A DNA stretch of 64,000 nucleotides from Psychrobacter sp. Cmf 22.2 (GCF_001921745.1 NZ_MRYA01000007.1:101172-165171); one strand, 5' to 3'; numbered from the stretch's first letter, positions 9,256 through 18,396 are shown. The notes: generated by a model not told the origin, from the letters alone. Made by a program: numbers and translations.

Positions 9256-10599
9256 TTAGACATCCTGTAAATAGGTGAGGTATTCAAGGTTAGTAACTTG
9301 CTGAGCAAAGCGCTTGGCTTCTTGTTTTTTGACGGCGATCAACAGCTCGATCATCTCGCTTGGGAATAATGAGTCAATCAAATCACTACTTTCAAACTTA
9401 CGAATGGCTGACAACCAATCTAAAGGCAAGGTTTTAAGCTCAGTATCGTCATAAGTAATACTGTTGATGGGTTCTGGGACTTCAAGCTTGTTTTCGATAC
9501 CATATAGCATGCCTGCTAAGACAGCGCTACAGACCAGATATGGGTTGGCATCTGCACCAGATACACGATGCTCAATTCGGCGTGCTTTAGAGTCGCCACC
9601 TGGAATACGCACAGCTGCCGTACGGTTTTCATAACCCCATGAGATATTGTTTGGCGCAAGCGTACCTGGAGTGAACCTCCGATAAGAGTTGACATGAGGT
9701 GCGAATAGTATGGTGCAATCTGACATAGTTTTTAGCAGGCCAGCTACCGCATGACGTAACATATCTGATCCAGCTTCTGAGTCATCATCAAAGATATTGT
9801 TGCCATCTTTATCAAGCAGACTACAATGAACGTGAAAGCCGTTACCTGACTGTAAGCCAAAAGGCTTTGCCATAAATGTTGCGGTTAGTTTACGACGTGC
9901 AGCGACAGCTTTGACAACCTGTTTAAACAAAATAGCATCGTCTGCAGCTTTCAATGGATCATCCACATGTAATAAATTGATTTCAAATTGCCCACAACCA
10001 TTCTCAGCTAGCGCTGCATCAACTGGAATATCAAGTTTTTTACATTGAGCATAGACTTCATCTAAAAACTCATCAAATTGTAATAAATCATTGATACTCA
10101 AAATTGACGTTTTATTCAGTCTTAAGCCACTTTTTGGACGAATAGGGGGTTTTGGGGTTTCACCTTCTGTGTAATCAAGCAAATAAAACTCAAGCTCCGT
10201 TGCCATGACCGGTGTCAAACCTAATGCTTTGAATTTTTTACTGATGTAGTCCAATACATGTCGAGCATCACCATAATATGGCTCATTGTCTTCGGTATAG
10301 AGCCAAACAGGTAGTAGTGAAGACGGTGCGCTGGTATTGATAAGCGGATAGGCAGCTCGTCCAGTTGGGCGGGCAATAGCATCGATATCTCCATTTGTTT
10401 GCGAGGATTCAATGACATCAGCGCCCCATATGTCGACGCCTAAGATTGACAACGGCAAACGGATACTGCCGTTCTGGGCTTTTTCCATTTGGTTAAAAGG
10501 GATGCGCTTACCACGAAGCAAACCATTAATATCACCTGCAGCCACATAGACATATTCGGTGTTGTTTGCAGATTCGACCATTCCATTGGTTGTCGTCAT
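9256..10599 (-). CDS. puuA: Gamma-glutamylputrescine synthetase (glutamine synthetase family)
   Basis: A 447-residue glutamine-synthetase-fold ligase. Catalytic-domain signatures are AENGCGQFEINL, NGFHVHCSL, NRTAAVRIPGG and RRIEHRVSGADANPYL. It joins glutamate to putrescine with ATP, the committing step of the Puu pathway. The adjoining puuB, puuD and puuR genes make PuuA much more likely than a nitrogen-assimilation GlnA; the short N-terminal domain also fits. AGGA lies nine bases before the ATG. The gene is first in the minus-strand puuA-puuB unit, and its promoter must lie in the 482-base divergent region shared with puuD. Confidence 0.93.
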   Translation of the reverse strand: MTTTNGMVESANNTEYVYVAAGDINGLLRGKRIPFNQMEKAQNGSIRLPLSILGVDIWGADVIESSQTNGDIDAIARPTGRAAYPLINTSAPSSLLPVWLYTEDNEPYYGDARHVLDYISKKFKALGLTPVMATELEFYLLDYTEGETPKPPIRPKSGLRLNKTSILSINDLLQFDEFLDEVYAQCKKLDIPVDAALAENGCGQFEINLLHVDDPLKAADDAILFKQVVKAVAARRKLTATFMAKPFGLQSGNGFHVHCSLLDKDGNNIFDDDSEAGSDMLRHAVAGLLKTMSDCTILFAPHVNSYRRFTPGTLAPNNISWGYENRTAAVRIPGGDSKARRIEHRVSGADANPYLVCSAVLAGMLYGIENKLEVPEPINSITYDDTELKTLPLDWLSAIRKFESSDLIDSLFPSEMIELLIAVKKQEAKRFAQQVTNLEYLTYLQDV

Positions 10600-11081
10600 G
10601 TCTCTAATTCCTATTCATTTTAAAGATTTTTTGGGTTGTTGCTATTAAGTCTTTAATAGCTGTCGTGTATAACCTTCCTATGAAGGTCAACAAAGATTTC
10701 AAATAAAACAGTGATTATAAGTGGTGACAGAGATACAAGTTACCGTCTCGCTATAAGTGACTAGTAGGCACGTCTAATTGATTTTCATCAACAATATTAA
10801 TAACTTAACGTTTCCCTGCATCACTCTTTATCAATATGTTTAATTTATAGAATGTGTCTTTTGTTTTACTGTTCCCCTCCAATATATGGTTGAAATTTAT
10901 ATATGTCAATTCTTATTTAAAACTATTAATAAGTAACTTATTATATTCATTATGATTAATTAATATCAACAATGAAGTTTATAGTTTACATTTTACGAGA
11001 TAATATGTTAAATTTTAGCTCAATATAAGCTCATCTAATCTGAACTTTTATATTCAGATGTTACACTCAAGGAAGATTGAC
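10600..11081. promoter_or_regulatory. Divergent puuA/puuD intergenic regulatory region
   Basis: This 482-base AT-rich gap separates the start codons of the divergent puuA-puuB and puuD-puuR units and must hold both promoters. The clearest structure is a perfect palindrome at 10927-10943. No open frame with a ribosome-binding site was found. Exact -35/-10 boxes cannot be assigned confidently because the composition offers many A/T matches. Confidence 0.6.
10927..10943. promoter_or_regulatory. 17-bp perfect palindrome, candidate PuuR-type operator
   Basis: TAATAAGTAACTTATTA is two 8-base arms around a single central A. It lies 139 bases before the chosen puuD start and 328 before puuA. PuuR-family regulators are dimeric XRE-type repressors, so a symmetric site between the divergent units is a reasonable operator. 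It is not the E. coli PuuR consensus, so the assignment rests on symmetry and position only. Confidence 0.45.
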
Positions 11082-11822
11082 ATGCATACTTACAAACCTG
11101 TTATCGCTATTGTTTCTTGTTATAAGATGGTTGATGGTCAGCCATCACAGTCGGTTTATCAAAAATATATCGATGCTGTGAACTTTTATGGTGGTAATCC
11201 TATATTGCTACCAAACACAGCTGCTGATAGTGCAAACTTCGACGCATTATTAGAAATTGTTGATGGTATTTTATTGACAGGCAGCTATAGTAACGTTGCA
11301 CCAACCCGTTATGGCGCAACGCATCTTGAAGAAAAACAAGATTTAGGGCGTGATGATCTGAGTTTTAAGCTACTGGCTCATGCAGATGAGACAGGTACGC
11401 CCTTGTTAGCAGTTTGCCGTGGCCTACAAGAGATGAATGTTCATTTTGAGGGTACGCTACATCCAGACTGGCGCGAAGTGGAAGGGTTTTATGAGCCGCA
11501 TCTAGAAGACAGTACCGCGCCTCTTGAGGTGCAGTATCAGCCTGTACACGACGTTTTAATTCAACCAGAAGGAAGGTTGGCGGAGTTTGGTAAAGAATGG
11601 CATGTCAACTCGTTACACAAGCAAGCTATCGATAAAGTCGGAGAACGGTTACTTGTGGAAGCTTTAGCGCCTGATGGTTTAGTAGAAGCAATAAGCTTAG
11701 TACAACATCCTTTTATGATTGGTGTACAATGGCATCCTGAGTTAAATTATGCGCAAGATAACTTGTCCAAATTTTTGTTCACGGAATTCATTCAACATGC
11801 CAGCAAAAAACTCTCTAGATAA
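11082..11822 (+). CDS. puuD: Gamma-glutamyl-gamma-aminobutyrate hydrolase
   Basis: A class I glutamine-amidotransferase-like hydrolase of 246 residues. The nucleophile is C112 in AVCRGLQEMN and the partners are H218 and E220 in GVQWHPEL. It releases GABA and glutamate from gamma-glutamyl-GABA. I chose the ATG at 11082, preceded by AAGGA with proper spacing, over an upstream in-frame ATG at 11058 that has none. puuR begins inside its last 26 bases in another frame, so the two are translationally coupled. It is divergent from puuA-puuB. Confidence 0.93.
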   Translation: MHTYKPVIAIVSCYKMVDGQPSQSVYQKYIDAVNFYGGNPILLPNTAADSANFDALLEIVDGILLTGSYSNVAPTRYGATHLEEKQDLGRDDLSFKLLAHADETGTPLLAVCRGLQEMNVHFEGTLHPDWREVEGFYEPHLEDSTAPLEVQYQPVHDVLIQPEGRLAEFGKEWHVNSLHKQAIDKVGERLLVEALAPDGLVEAISLVQHPFMIGVQWHPELNYAQDNLSKFLFTEFIQHASKKLSR

Positions 11823-12453
11823 TGCTTCAGATAAAACCAATTTAGATGATAAAGTCGTCTCCGAAAAGGCTCAGACAGCCATCAAAGCGGATGAACAACC
11901 AGAAGAAGATATTGGTAAAAAAATCAATCAGCTGCGCCTTGCTAAAGGTTATTCACAGCGTAAGCTTGCAAGGCTTGCAGGACTGACCAATACCTCAATC
12001 AGCGCCATTGAGCGCAATAAAGTGAGTCCGGCCGTCAATACATTAAAAGCAATTTTAGCGGTGCTAGGCTCTGATTTGACGACTTTTTTTAGTGACGAGT
12101 GGAAAGAACCTAAAGCAAGAGTGGTAGTGACTCCCAAAGATTTAATTGAGCTTAGTGAACCAAATAGCAGAGTGTCGCTTAAACAGGTATACAATTGCAG
12201 CACAACAAAAAACTTAGGGTTTTTGATTGAGACTTATCAGCCCAACAGCTCAACGGAAGAAAAAATCGCTCATGAAGGAGAAGAGATTGGGACGGTCATC
12301 GAAGGCAAGATTCTTATTCGCATCGAGGAGACCACATACTTGCTCAATAAAGGGGACAGTTATGTGATTGATACCATGAAGCCGCATACCTTTATTAATC
12401 CTAGTGATACGGTGACTCATATAGTAAGTGCGCATACGCCAACGACTTATTAG
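11797..12453 (+). CDS. puuR: PuuR-type transcriptional regulator (XRE HTH plus cupin)
   Basis: A 218-residue protein. After a polar tail of about 30 residues comes an XRE helix-turn-helix (KINQLRLAKGYSQRKLARLA then TSISAIERNKVSP), followed by a C-terminal cupin domain with HEGEEIGTVIEGK and KPHTFINPSD. This is the architecture of PuuR, which represses putrescine genes and senses the substrate through the cupin. The ATG at 11797 overlaps puuD by 26 bases. A longer frame from 11749 lies entirely inside puuD and is unlikely. No clear terminator separates it from the convergent glycosyltransferase gene. Confidence 0.9.
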   Translation: MPAKNSLDNASDKTNLDDKVVSEKAQTAIKADEQPEEDIGKKINQLRLAKGYSQRKLARLAGLTNTSISAIERNKVSPAVNTLKAILAVLGSDLTTFFSDEWKEPKARVVVTPKDLIELSEPNSRVSLKQVYNCSTTKNLGFLIETYQPNSSTEEKIAHEGEEIGTVIEGKILIRIEETTYLLNKGDSYVIDTMKPHTFINPSDTVTHIVSAHTPTTY

Positions 12454-12506
12454 ATAGAACGATTATATAGAGTTGCTGCTATACTGAGGCGCGACGCTAT
12501 TCGCTT

Positions 12507-12530
12507 TTATCTGTTATCTGTTATCTGTTA
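12507..12530. repeat. Heptamer tandem repeat (TTATCTG, about 3.4 copies)
   Basis: Three exact consecutive copies of TTATCTG plus a partial fourth sit in the short gap between the convergent puuR and glycosyltransferase genes. It is a small simple repeat of the kind prone to slippage. No function is evident. Confidence 0.7.
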
Positions 12531-12533
12531 TTT

Positions 12534-13904
12534 CTAATGGTTATTGTCCGTTTTGCTTTTATCTGTTTTACTTTTATTAGTAGCGACGGCTTTATCACTA
12601 CTAGCCTGTTCCTTATTCGCCGTTAAGTCGCCCGTCACTTTTGGCGACTTTTTTAATAGATCAATTTTAGTATTTGTTATCCTTTTATCATGAGTATCGA
12701 TAAAAGGGGGACTGGCAGCCTTTAAATGCCTTTTGGATCTCTGTAGAGAGTGAGCATCTAGTAACGCTTTTTGTTCTTTCTGCGAGGCTTCATACAGACC
12801 CTGATAGACTTCAATAGTTTCTTTAATCATCTGACGCATGGTAAACTTATCTGTCATCTCAGGACGAGTGACACTTTCTAACTGACTTTTAACAACTTTG
12901 CACAGAGCCTGAGCATTGTATTTTTTAACCAATCCTTGCGGGTACAACGGTTGCAAAATCTCACTAAAAGCCGCCTGATCCCAACCAACCACGGGCGTAC
13001 CTAGATGAATCGCCTGTAGAGCATTGATACCGATAGATTCAGGTTGATTAGCAAGCGCCATAACGATATTGGCCGCTGACAGCCACTCCCGCATGTCGTT
13101 ACGTTTACGACCGACATACGTGATACGTTCGGCCAGACCTAGCGTATTGGTGCGTTGACGAAAGTCTTCATGCGCCACGTCACCATCTCTATGGTCGTCG
13201 TCCATAATAATAGCGTGGATATTAGGAAATTGTTCTTGTAGGTTTCCTAGAATATCAATCAGCCATTCTTGTCCATATTCATTACCAATGATAGTAGGAA
13301 ACACCAACCATTTCTTATGTTCAAGCTCAGGATATTCTGCAAAGGTACGGCGTAACCAATATACAGAAGGGTTGTGCCGATACGGATAACGACGCGTATC
13401 AACGCCGCGGTAGATACGCTTGATGGACTTTGGATCGATCTCTTCGCGATGTAGACCTTTTCTCAAATAGTTCGTCACACTATCTGATACAGTGATAATG
13501 GTATCGACATCCAGTAGTGCTTGTGAATACTTGTTAATTGAATAAAAACCATACATGGTTGAGACTAGCTTTGGTCGATGTTTTACGCGTGCTCGGCGCA
13601 GGGCTAAATGCAATATCCAAGCAGGTGTACGTGAATGCACATGGATAATATCAGGATTGTATTGTTCGATAAGATGACGTAGAGGGGCAACTTGTAAGAT
13701 TGATAACCATGATTTTTTATACATATGCAGCTGATGGTATATATTGCCATCTCGCTCTAAACGTTTGACCAAATCGTTATCATCATCGGCACTAGAGACA
13801 ATAATAGAAGTATGTCCGTTTTTGGCCAAAGCGCGTCCAAGATGAAAGATCCCACGTTCGGATTCATCATGTTTTAAGGACGACAGTAAACGCATAACTT
13901 TCAT
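12534..13904 (-). CDS. Glycosyltransferase, GT-B fold (GT4-like)
   Basis: A cytosolic glycosyltransferase with two Rossmann halves. The N-terminal half has GIFHLGRALAKNGH and NPDIIHVHSRTPAW. The C-terminal half has VGRKRNDMREWLSAANI and ESIGINALQAIHLGTPVVG, matching the nucleotide-sugar-binding E-x7-E region of family 4. It probably adds a sugar to lipopolysaccharide or another surface glycan. No glycan cluster lies beside it, so the substrate is unknown. The C-terminal 60 residues are a lysine/serine/threonine-rich tail with repeated KSKTD, probably disordered. I start at the ATG 13904; an in-frame GTG 15 bases upstream is an alternative. Confidence 0.82.
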   Translation of the reverse strand: MKVMRLLSSLKHDESERGIFHLGRALAKNGHTSIIVSSADDDNDLVKRLERDGNIYHQLHMYKKSWLSILQVAPLRHLIEQYNPDIIHVHSRTPAWILHLALRRARVKHRPKLVSTMYGFYSINKYSQALLDVDTIITVSDSVTNYLRKGLHREEIDPKSIKRIYRGVDTRRYPYRHNPSVYWLRRTFAEYPELEHKKWLVFPTIIGNEYGQEWLIDILGNLQEQFPNIHAIIMDDDHRDGDVAHEDFRQRTNTLGLAERITYVGRKRNDMREWLSAANIVMALANQPESIGINALQAIHLGTPVVGWDQAAFSEILQPLYPQGLVKKYNAQALCKVVKSQLESVTRPEMTDKFTMRQMIKETIEVYQGLYEASQKEQKALLDAHSLQRSKRHLKAASPPFIDTHDKRITNTKIDLLKKSPKVTGDLTANKEQASSDKAVATNKSKTDKSKTDNNH

Positions 13905-14043
13905 AATAGCGTGGGCCACCAGTTAGGATATCAAGCTGCTATTGTCAGTTAAAAATGCTGAAAACTCAACCATGAAGACCGATTAGAGGTGACAAATCGC
14001 CATGCTAGCTCAAGTTTTTACAGTCTAAAGAATTGATGAGTGG

Positions 14044-14916
14044 CTAACGACGCTTTTGCAAGTGTTCAGCATTGGGCAATATTTGCTTTTCGCTTAAGTA
14101 TTTCCAATAGCGCTGCGGTAAATACTGTCTGTGCAAACGAGGGTTTTTGCGCTCTTTAATGTTGACGTTGGTAAAGTAGCCTTGCCAAAATTTTTGATAG
14201 CGCTGTTCGTCCTCACTATGAATACTGGCAGGGTTGCGTAAAACAGCATCATCAAGCTCGGTGATGGTTTGCAGGGCAGCGGGGCGCGTGGGCGTGCTTT
14301 GACTCTTGTCATAATAAATGCCATAGCCACGAGCCAGATCATAGATAGCCCAATGCTGATCTTGATAGCGCTGCCGAAAATGCTCCCCAATCAGCGGCAA
14401 GACGTTAAAATCAGGCTCAACACGGGCAAAATAGATGTCACTGGTTGTGTGCTCAAAACGCACAAACGCTTCCATGCGATGCTTTTCACGTCCGACAGAC
14501 TTTACAGTTTGTACCAGCTCAAGTATGTTCAAGTTACCCAAGTCTTGCATAACATAACGACTAGGGTAGTCAATAGCATATTTGACTACTTGAAATAAAG
14601 TAGTACCAATGTCGTCTTTTTCAGACAAAAACCCCCAAAGTAAATTGCGCATACCTGAGCGACCTAATAGCTGGTTTAGTTTTACCAATACACGTTCAGC
14701 ATTTTCTTCATTAGGCACAACGCTGGTTGCTTGAGCAATCAATGAGGGTACATAACAGTCTTGAGCAATCAATCGTAATGCTTCATCGTTTTGCAGCTTA
14801 TTGACATAAACATAAAACACCGCGCTCAACCAACCTTCAAAACTTGGCTCATAAAGCACAATACTGGGTGTCAATTGACCAACAGGGTACGCGGTGTTTG
14901 GGGTCAGCTCTAGCAT
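14044..14916 (-). CDS. TIGR03915/DUF4130 family probable DNA metabolism protein
   Basis: A 290-residue protein of the family that accompanies a radical-SAM DNA-repair-like enzyme. Recognised pieces are YEPSFEGWLSAVFYVY at the start, the ARGYGIYYD region and PRLHRQYLPQRYWKYLSEK at the end. The family resembles uracil-DNA-glycosylase-associated domains and is predicted to act in DNA modification or repair, but no reaction is established. AAGGAG precedes the ATG. It lies 12 bases after the radical-SAM gene, so the pair is certainly one operon. Confidence 0.85.
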   Translation of the reverse strand: MLELTPNTAYPVGQLTPSIVLYEPSFEGWLSAVFYVYVNKLQNDEALRLIAQDCYVPSLIAQATSVVPNEENAERVLVKLNQLLGRSGMRNLLWGFLSEKDDIGTTLFQVVKYAIDYPSRYVMQDLGNLNILELVQTVKSVGREKHRMEAFVRFEHTTSDIYFARVEPDFNVLPLIGEHFRQRYQDQHWAIYDLARGYGIYYDKSQSTPTRPAALQTITELDDAVLRNPASIHSEDEQRYQKFWQGYFTNVNIKERKNPRLHRQYLPQRYWKYLSEKQILPNAEHLQKRR

Positions 14917-14928
14917 ATATGCTCCTTT

Positions 14929-16197
14929 TTAAAACAGTGCTAATTGCCCACTGCGCTGATCCTTAAATTTAGTCTGCGTTTGCGCCAGTACATATTGACG
15001 AAAGTTGTCACGAGTCAGATGTGCAAGATGCTCGTTTTTGCCAGTGGTTGCGATGAAATATTTGGCACGATTGACCGCGGCGCCCATTTTTTTGAGATGA
15101 TAAAGGGTCAACTGATTAAACTTACGCGCTTTCACTATTTTTTTGGCCGTTTTGGTGCCAATACCTGGGATGCGTACAATCATCTCATAAGTCGCTGTTT
15201 GAATATTGACGGGGAAGTGCTCGCGATGACGAATGGCCCAAGCCAGCTTTGGATCACAGTCCAAGTCCAAAAAGGGCGACTCTGGCTCCACAATTTCGTG
15301 TGCACCAAAGCCATAAAAACGTATTAGCCAATCGGCTTGATACAGACGGTTTTCACGTACCATTGGTACTGGCGTGCCAATCGCTGGCAAGCGGTTGTCA
15401 GAAAGCATCGGCACGTAACCTGAGTAGTAAACGCGCTTGAGATCATAAGTCTGATAAAAATGGCTCGATAGCTGAATTACTTGCAAGTCGGTCTCATTGC
15501 TAGCACCGACTATCATTTGGCTGGTCTGGCCAGCTGGGGTAAATTTGGGTGCTTTTTTATGGGTTTTACGGCTCTCACGAATCGTGACGATTTCTTCTTT
15601 TACCGTCTGCATTGGCGCTTTTAGCTCGTCGTGCGACTTCTCTGGTGCGAGCAAAGCTAGACCTGACTTGGTAGGAATCTCGATATTGACGCTGAGACGA
15701 TCTGCATACAACCCAGCTTCTAACAATAGCTCTTTTGAAGCGCCAGGGATGGTTTTTAGATGAATATAACCGTTAAAGCGCTCACGAGTACGCAGGATTT
15801 TGGCAACTTCGACCAGTCGTTCCATCGTATAGTCGCCACTTTTAAAGATACCAGAGCTGAGGAACAACCCTTCGATATAGTTACGGCGATAAAACTGCAT
15901 GGTCAGATCAACCACTTCCTCAACCGTAAATGCTGCGCGCGGTGTGTCATTGCTTTTGCGTGAGGTGCAGTACGCGCAGTCATAGATACAGTGATTGGTT
16001 AATAGGATTTTGAGCAAGCTGACACAGCGACCATCTTCGGTATAGCTGTGACAAATTCCTGTCGCTGAAGCGTCGCCGAGACCACCGCCTTGGTTTTTGC
16101 GAGTACCAGCGGAGGAGGAGCAAGAAACATCATACTTAGCAGCATCCGCTAAGATGTTGAGCTTGCCTTGTAGTCGTTCATAATTGATGGTTGCCAT
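14929..16197 (-). CDS. Putative DNA modification/repair radical SAM protein (TIGR03916)
   Basis: A 422-residue radical-SAM enzyme. The cluster-binding cysteines are C70, C74 and C77 in CIYDCAYC. A C-terminal helix-hairpin-helix DNA-binding segment (IVRIPGIGTKTAKKIV) is visible. It is upstream of, and co-transcribed with, the DUF4130 protein. This pairing is conserved across bacteria and is why both are predicted to act on DNA. The chemical step is unknown. The N-terminal CSSSAGTRKNQGGG and the CHSYTEDGRC stretch are typical of the family. Confidence 0.9.
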   Translation of the reverse strand: MATINYERLQGKLNILADAAKYDVSCSSSAGTRKNQGGGLGDASATGICHSYTEDGRCVSLLKILLTNHCIYDCAYCTSRKSNDTPRAAFTVEEVVDLTMQFYRRNYIEGLFLSSGIFKSGDYTMERLVEVAKILRTRERFNGYIHLKTIPGASKELLLEAGLYADRLSVNIEIPTKSGLALLAPEKSHDELKAPMQTVKEEIVTIRESRKTHKKAPKFTPAGQTSQMIVGASNETDLQVIQLSSHFYQTYDLKRVYYSGYVPMLSDNRLPAIGTPVPMVRENRLYQADWLIRFYGFGAHEIVEPESPFLDLDCDPKLAWAIRHREHFPVNIQTATYEMIVRIPGIGTKTAKKIVKARKFNQLTLYHLKKMGAAVNRAKYFIATTGKNEHLAHLTRDNFRQYVLAQTQTKFKDQRSGQLALF

Positions 16198-16384
16198 AAG
16201 TTATAGTGCCCATTCATTAGTAGAGTACTATTTTATCAAAATTAACGCTAAGTCATTGGATTTATAGAAGAATTGGGGATATAAAACGACAGATAGTGTC
16301 GTGATATGAAACCAAAATTTTACTGGTAGGGAGTGCTTAAATGACTGTGTGAGAAATCGACGAAAAGCTGTGACCAACTAAAAA

Positions 16385-16424
16385 AAGTCTTGCCGACTAA
16401 ATATTTAGCCCACAAGACCTTTTA
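16385..16424 (-). terminator. Possible terminator hairpin downstream of the DUF11-like gene
   Basis: GTCTTG pairs with CAAGAC around a loop that itself contains the palindrome CTAAATATTTAG. On the minus strand the stem is followed by A/T-rich sequence with several T residues. It lies about 40-80 bases beyond the stop of the minus-strand exported protein. The stem is short and the loop long. Confidence 0.45.
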
Positions 16425-16465
16425 TAAAATTTGATGGTTTTTGAGTTTTAAATTCCGCTTTGTTC

Positions 16466-17404
16466 TTATTGAACCTTGGCGCGTATAATTATAGTTTGCG
16501 GTGTATTCGCGTCAAGATCGACTAAATTCCATTTAAGTCCAGAGTAGTTTTCTTTCACTACTACAGTATTACCCACTTGCTGAATGGTTTGATAGCTGTC
16601 GCCGCCAGTAGTTGCAAGCGTCGGTAGTGGGCTGTTTAGTGATACCAGCTGCACATTATTCGGCAACGACACCATGGCATTGATATCATCAACGGGCTGC
16701 GCGTTGATATTGTTATAAACGGTGTGGTATTCGATGACATCGCCCGGCGAGACATGATTGGCTGGTACTGCAATCTCACGTCCGTCACTGTTTTTTAAAA
16801 TTTTCATAATTTTGGTTTTGGCATCAACGATGCCAGGTGTAGTAAACGTTGGGGTTAACTGTAAATTATCTAAAGTCGTCGTTAACAATTGATTGCTAGC
16901 AGGTTGACCAATAACAATCTGATCATTAGCTGACTGAGTGATGGTTGTCTGAGCGATAACAGGTATCTCATTATTATGAGTGATGGGCAATACTTGTGCT
17001 ATCGTATTTACAGGAGTCGTCAGGACACCTGCTTGAGTCACTTGTTTGGTCACTGGTATGGTATTCACTGGCACAGTAGTGATGGTCGTCGTACTTTGAC
17101 GCTTATTGCCAGAATTGATGGTCCCTTGCTGAATAGTATAACGTGGTATCGTAGAGATATTAGTGGTCGAAAATGGTATGCCATCTTGCATAGTAATACC
17201 ATGCGGTGTCGCAGTAATAGTAGCTATTTTACCATCGGTATAATGTTCAACTACGGTAGTAGTGCCATTGTCAGGATGGCTAATAGCCACCTCGGGTGCA
17301 GCGTTCGCAGTAGAAGTAGCGAGCAAAAAGCTAACAAGAGCAATGCTGATATATATCGGTTTGGTGTTATTACATCTGTTTGTGGCGACAAGGCTAGCTA
17401 TCAT
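16466..17404 (-). CDS. Exported protein with DUF11-like C-terminal domain
   Basis: A 312-residue hypothetical secreted protein. An N-terminal signal peptide has a hydrophobic core (ISIALVSFLLA) and a probable cleavage after ANA around residue 36. The middle is rich in threonine, isoleucine and valine, with loosely repeated TTI/VNTI units. The C-terminal 120 residues contain GDVIEYHTVYNNIN and VSLPNNVQLVS, resembling the DUF11 repeat of surface and adhesion proteins. A cell-surface or periplasmic role is likely, the function unknown. AAGGA precedes the ATG at proper distance. It stands alone between the repair pair and greA. Confidence 0.7.
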   Translation of the reverse strand: MIASLVATNRCNNTKPIYISIALVSFLLATSTANAAPEVAISHPDNGTTTVVEHYTDGKIATITATPHGITMQDGIPFSTTNISTIPRYTIQQGTINSGNKRQSTTTITTVPVNTIPVTKQVTQAGVLTTPVNTIAQVLPITHNNEIPVIAQTTITQSANDQIVIGQPASNQLLTTTLDNLQLTPTFTTPGIVDAKTKIMKILKNSDGREIAVPANHVSPGDVIEYHTVYNNINAQPVDDINAMVSLPNNVQLVSLNSPLPTLATTGGDSYQTIQQVGNTVVVKENYSGLKWNLVDLDANTPQTIIIRAKVQ

Positions 17405-17472
17405 AACGTGAGTCCTTTCAATGAATAATAAGTCAAACTAATATAAGTGACAAATATAAGTGACAAAGATGT

Positions 17473-17519
17473 AAAAACCCTTGTAAGCTGACGATAGGGA
17501 GTATGTCAGCTCACAAGGG
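17473..17519 (-). terminator. Large intrinsic terminator downstream of greA
   Basis: A 15-bp stem with one mismatch (17478-17492 with 17505-17519) encloses a 12-base loop. Read on the minus strand it is followed directly by a T5 tract at 17473-17477. It lies 200 bases beyond the greA stop in the 315-base gap before the DUF11-like gene. Nothing else was found in that gap except a tandem 13-base repeat, ATATAAGTGACAA, near 17441-17467. Confidence 0.75.
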
Positions 17520-17719
17520 CAAGGGAAAAACAACAACCGACAATATAACTGCCTAGCTGTTGATTTTTACAAGTCCTACTAAAATAAGTCTTAACAATTA
17601 TGCACTCAAAAAGCTCTAATAATAAAGAACAATTGTGTAATTGATAAACGTTAAGCAGTTATCAAAGATTATTATAACCAGTAACTAAAAACCAGTATCT
17701 GACGTTACTAGCATTAGCA

Positions 17720-18196
17720 CTAGTTATAAATAACTTCCATCACTTCATATTCAACCACACCTTTTGGTGTTTCGATGCGTGCCTCATCGCCTTCAAACTT
17801 ACCGATCAAGCCACGAGCAATCGGTGAGTTGACAGAGATTTTACCTGCTTTAAAATCAGCTTCGTCATCGCCGACGATCTTATAACGTTTCTCTTCTTCA
17901 GTGTCCATATTTTCGATGACAACAGTTACACCAAACACCACACGACCTTCTTGTTTTAAGGTAGTAGGATCAATGACTTGTGCCCCGCCAAGCTTGGCTT
18001 CGATATCGCGAATACGTGCTTCACAAAATCCTTGCTGCTCTCGTGCAGCATGGTATTCAGCGTTTTCCTTCAAGTCGCCGTGCTCGCGAGCTTCAGCGAT
18101 AGAAGCAGTAATACGGGGACGGTCGACACTTTTGAGCTGTTTTAATTCGGCTTCTAAAGCAGCATGTCCTTGTGGAGTCATAGGGTAACGTTGCAT
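17720..18196 (-). CDS. greA: Transcription elongation factor GreA
   Basis: A 158-residue factor of full family length. The N-terminal coiled-coil finger has [17 protein letters not shown], with the acidic tip that reaches the RNA polymerase active site. The C-terminal globular FKBP-like domain has [14 protein letters not shown]. It stimulates cleavage of backtracked transcripts so stalled polymerase can resume. AAGG precedes the ATG. It lies downstream of carB on the same strand, but a terminator at 18361-18396 separates them, so it probably has its own promoter in the 245-base gap. This carAB-greA order is found in many gammaproteobacteria. Confidence 0.96.
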   Translation of the reverse strand: MQRYPMTPQGHAALEAELKQLKSVDRPRITASIAEAREHGDLKENAEYHAAREQQGFCEARIRDIEAKLGGAQVIDPTTLKQEGRVVFGVTVVIENMDTEEEKRYKIVGDDEADFKAGKISVNSPIARGLIGKFEGDEARIETPKGVVEYEVMEVIYN

Positions 18197-18360
18197 GTTT
18201 TTTTCCTTAAACCAATAACATCACACCACCTCATAATGAGATGGTGTCGGTGTTATCGCAATGAGTGTGAAATATAAAAAAGGTGATGTTTGTGCTGTTT
18301 AATCTTAAAAATTTAATGATCTAACAATTGATTTAGCATCTTACAGTAAGCTTACGTGAT

Positions 18361-18396
18361 AAAAAGCATAGTCGCAGTTAAGCTACTATGCTTTTT
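18361..18396 (-). terminator. Intrinsic terminator downstream of carB
   Basis: AAAAAGCATAGT (18361-18372) pairs with ACTATGCTTTTT (18385-18396) around a 12-base loop. A- and T-runs on both sides give the minus-strand transcript a U-tract. It lies about 45 bases beyond the carB stop and isolates greA from carB. Confidence 0.8.

Noticed and set aside
10946..10953. Weak match to part of the E. coli PuuR consensus (ATAATGAA on the minus strand)
   Set aside because: Only eight AT-rich bases match in an AT-rich region; the nearby perfect palindrome is stronger.
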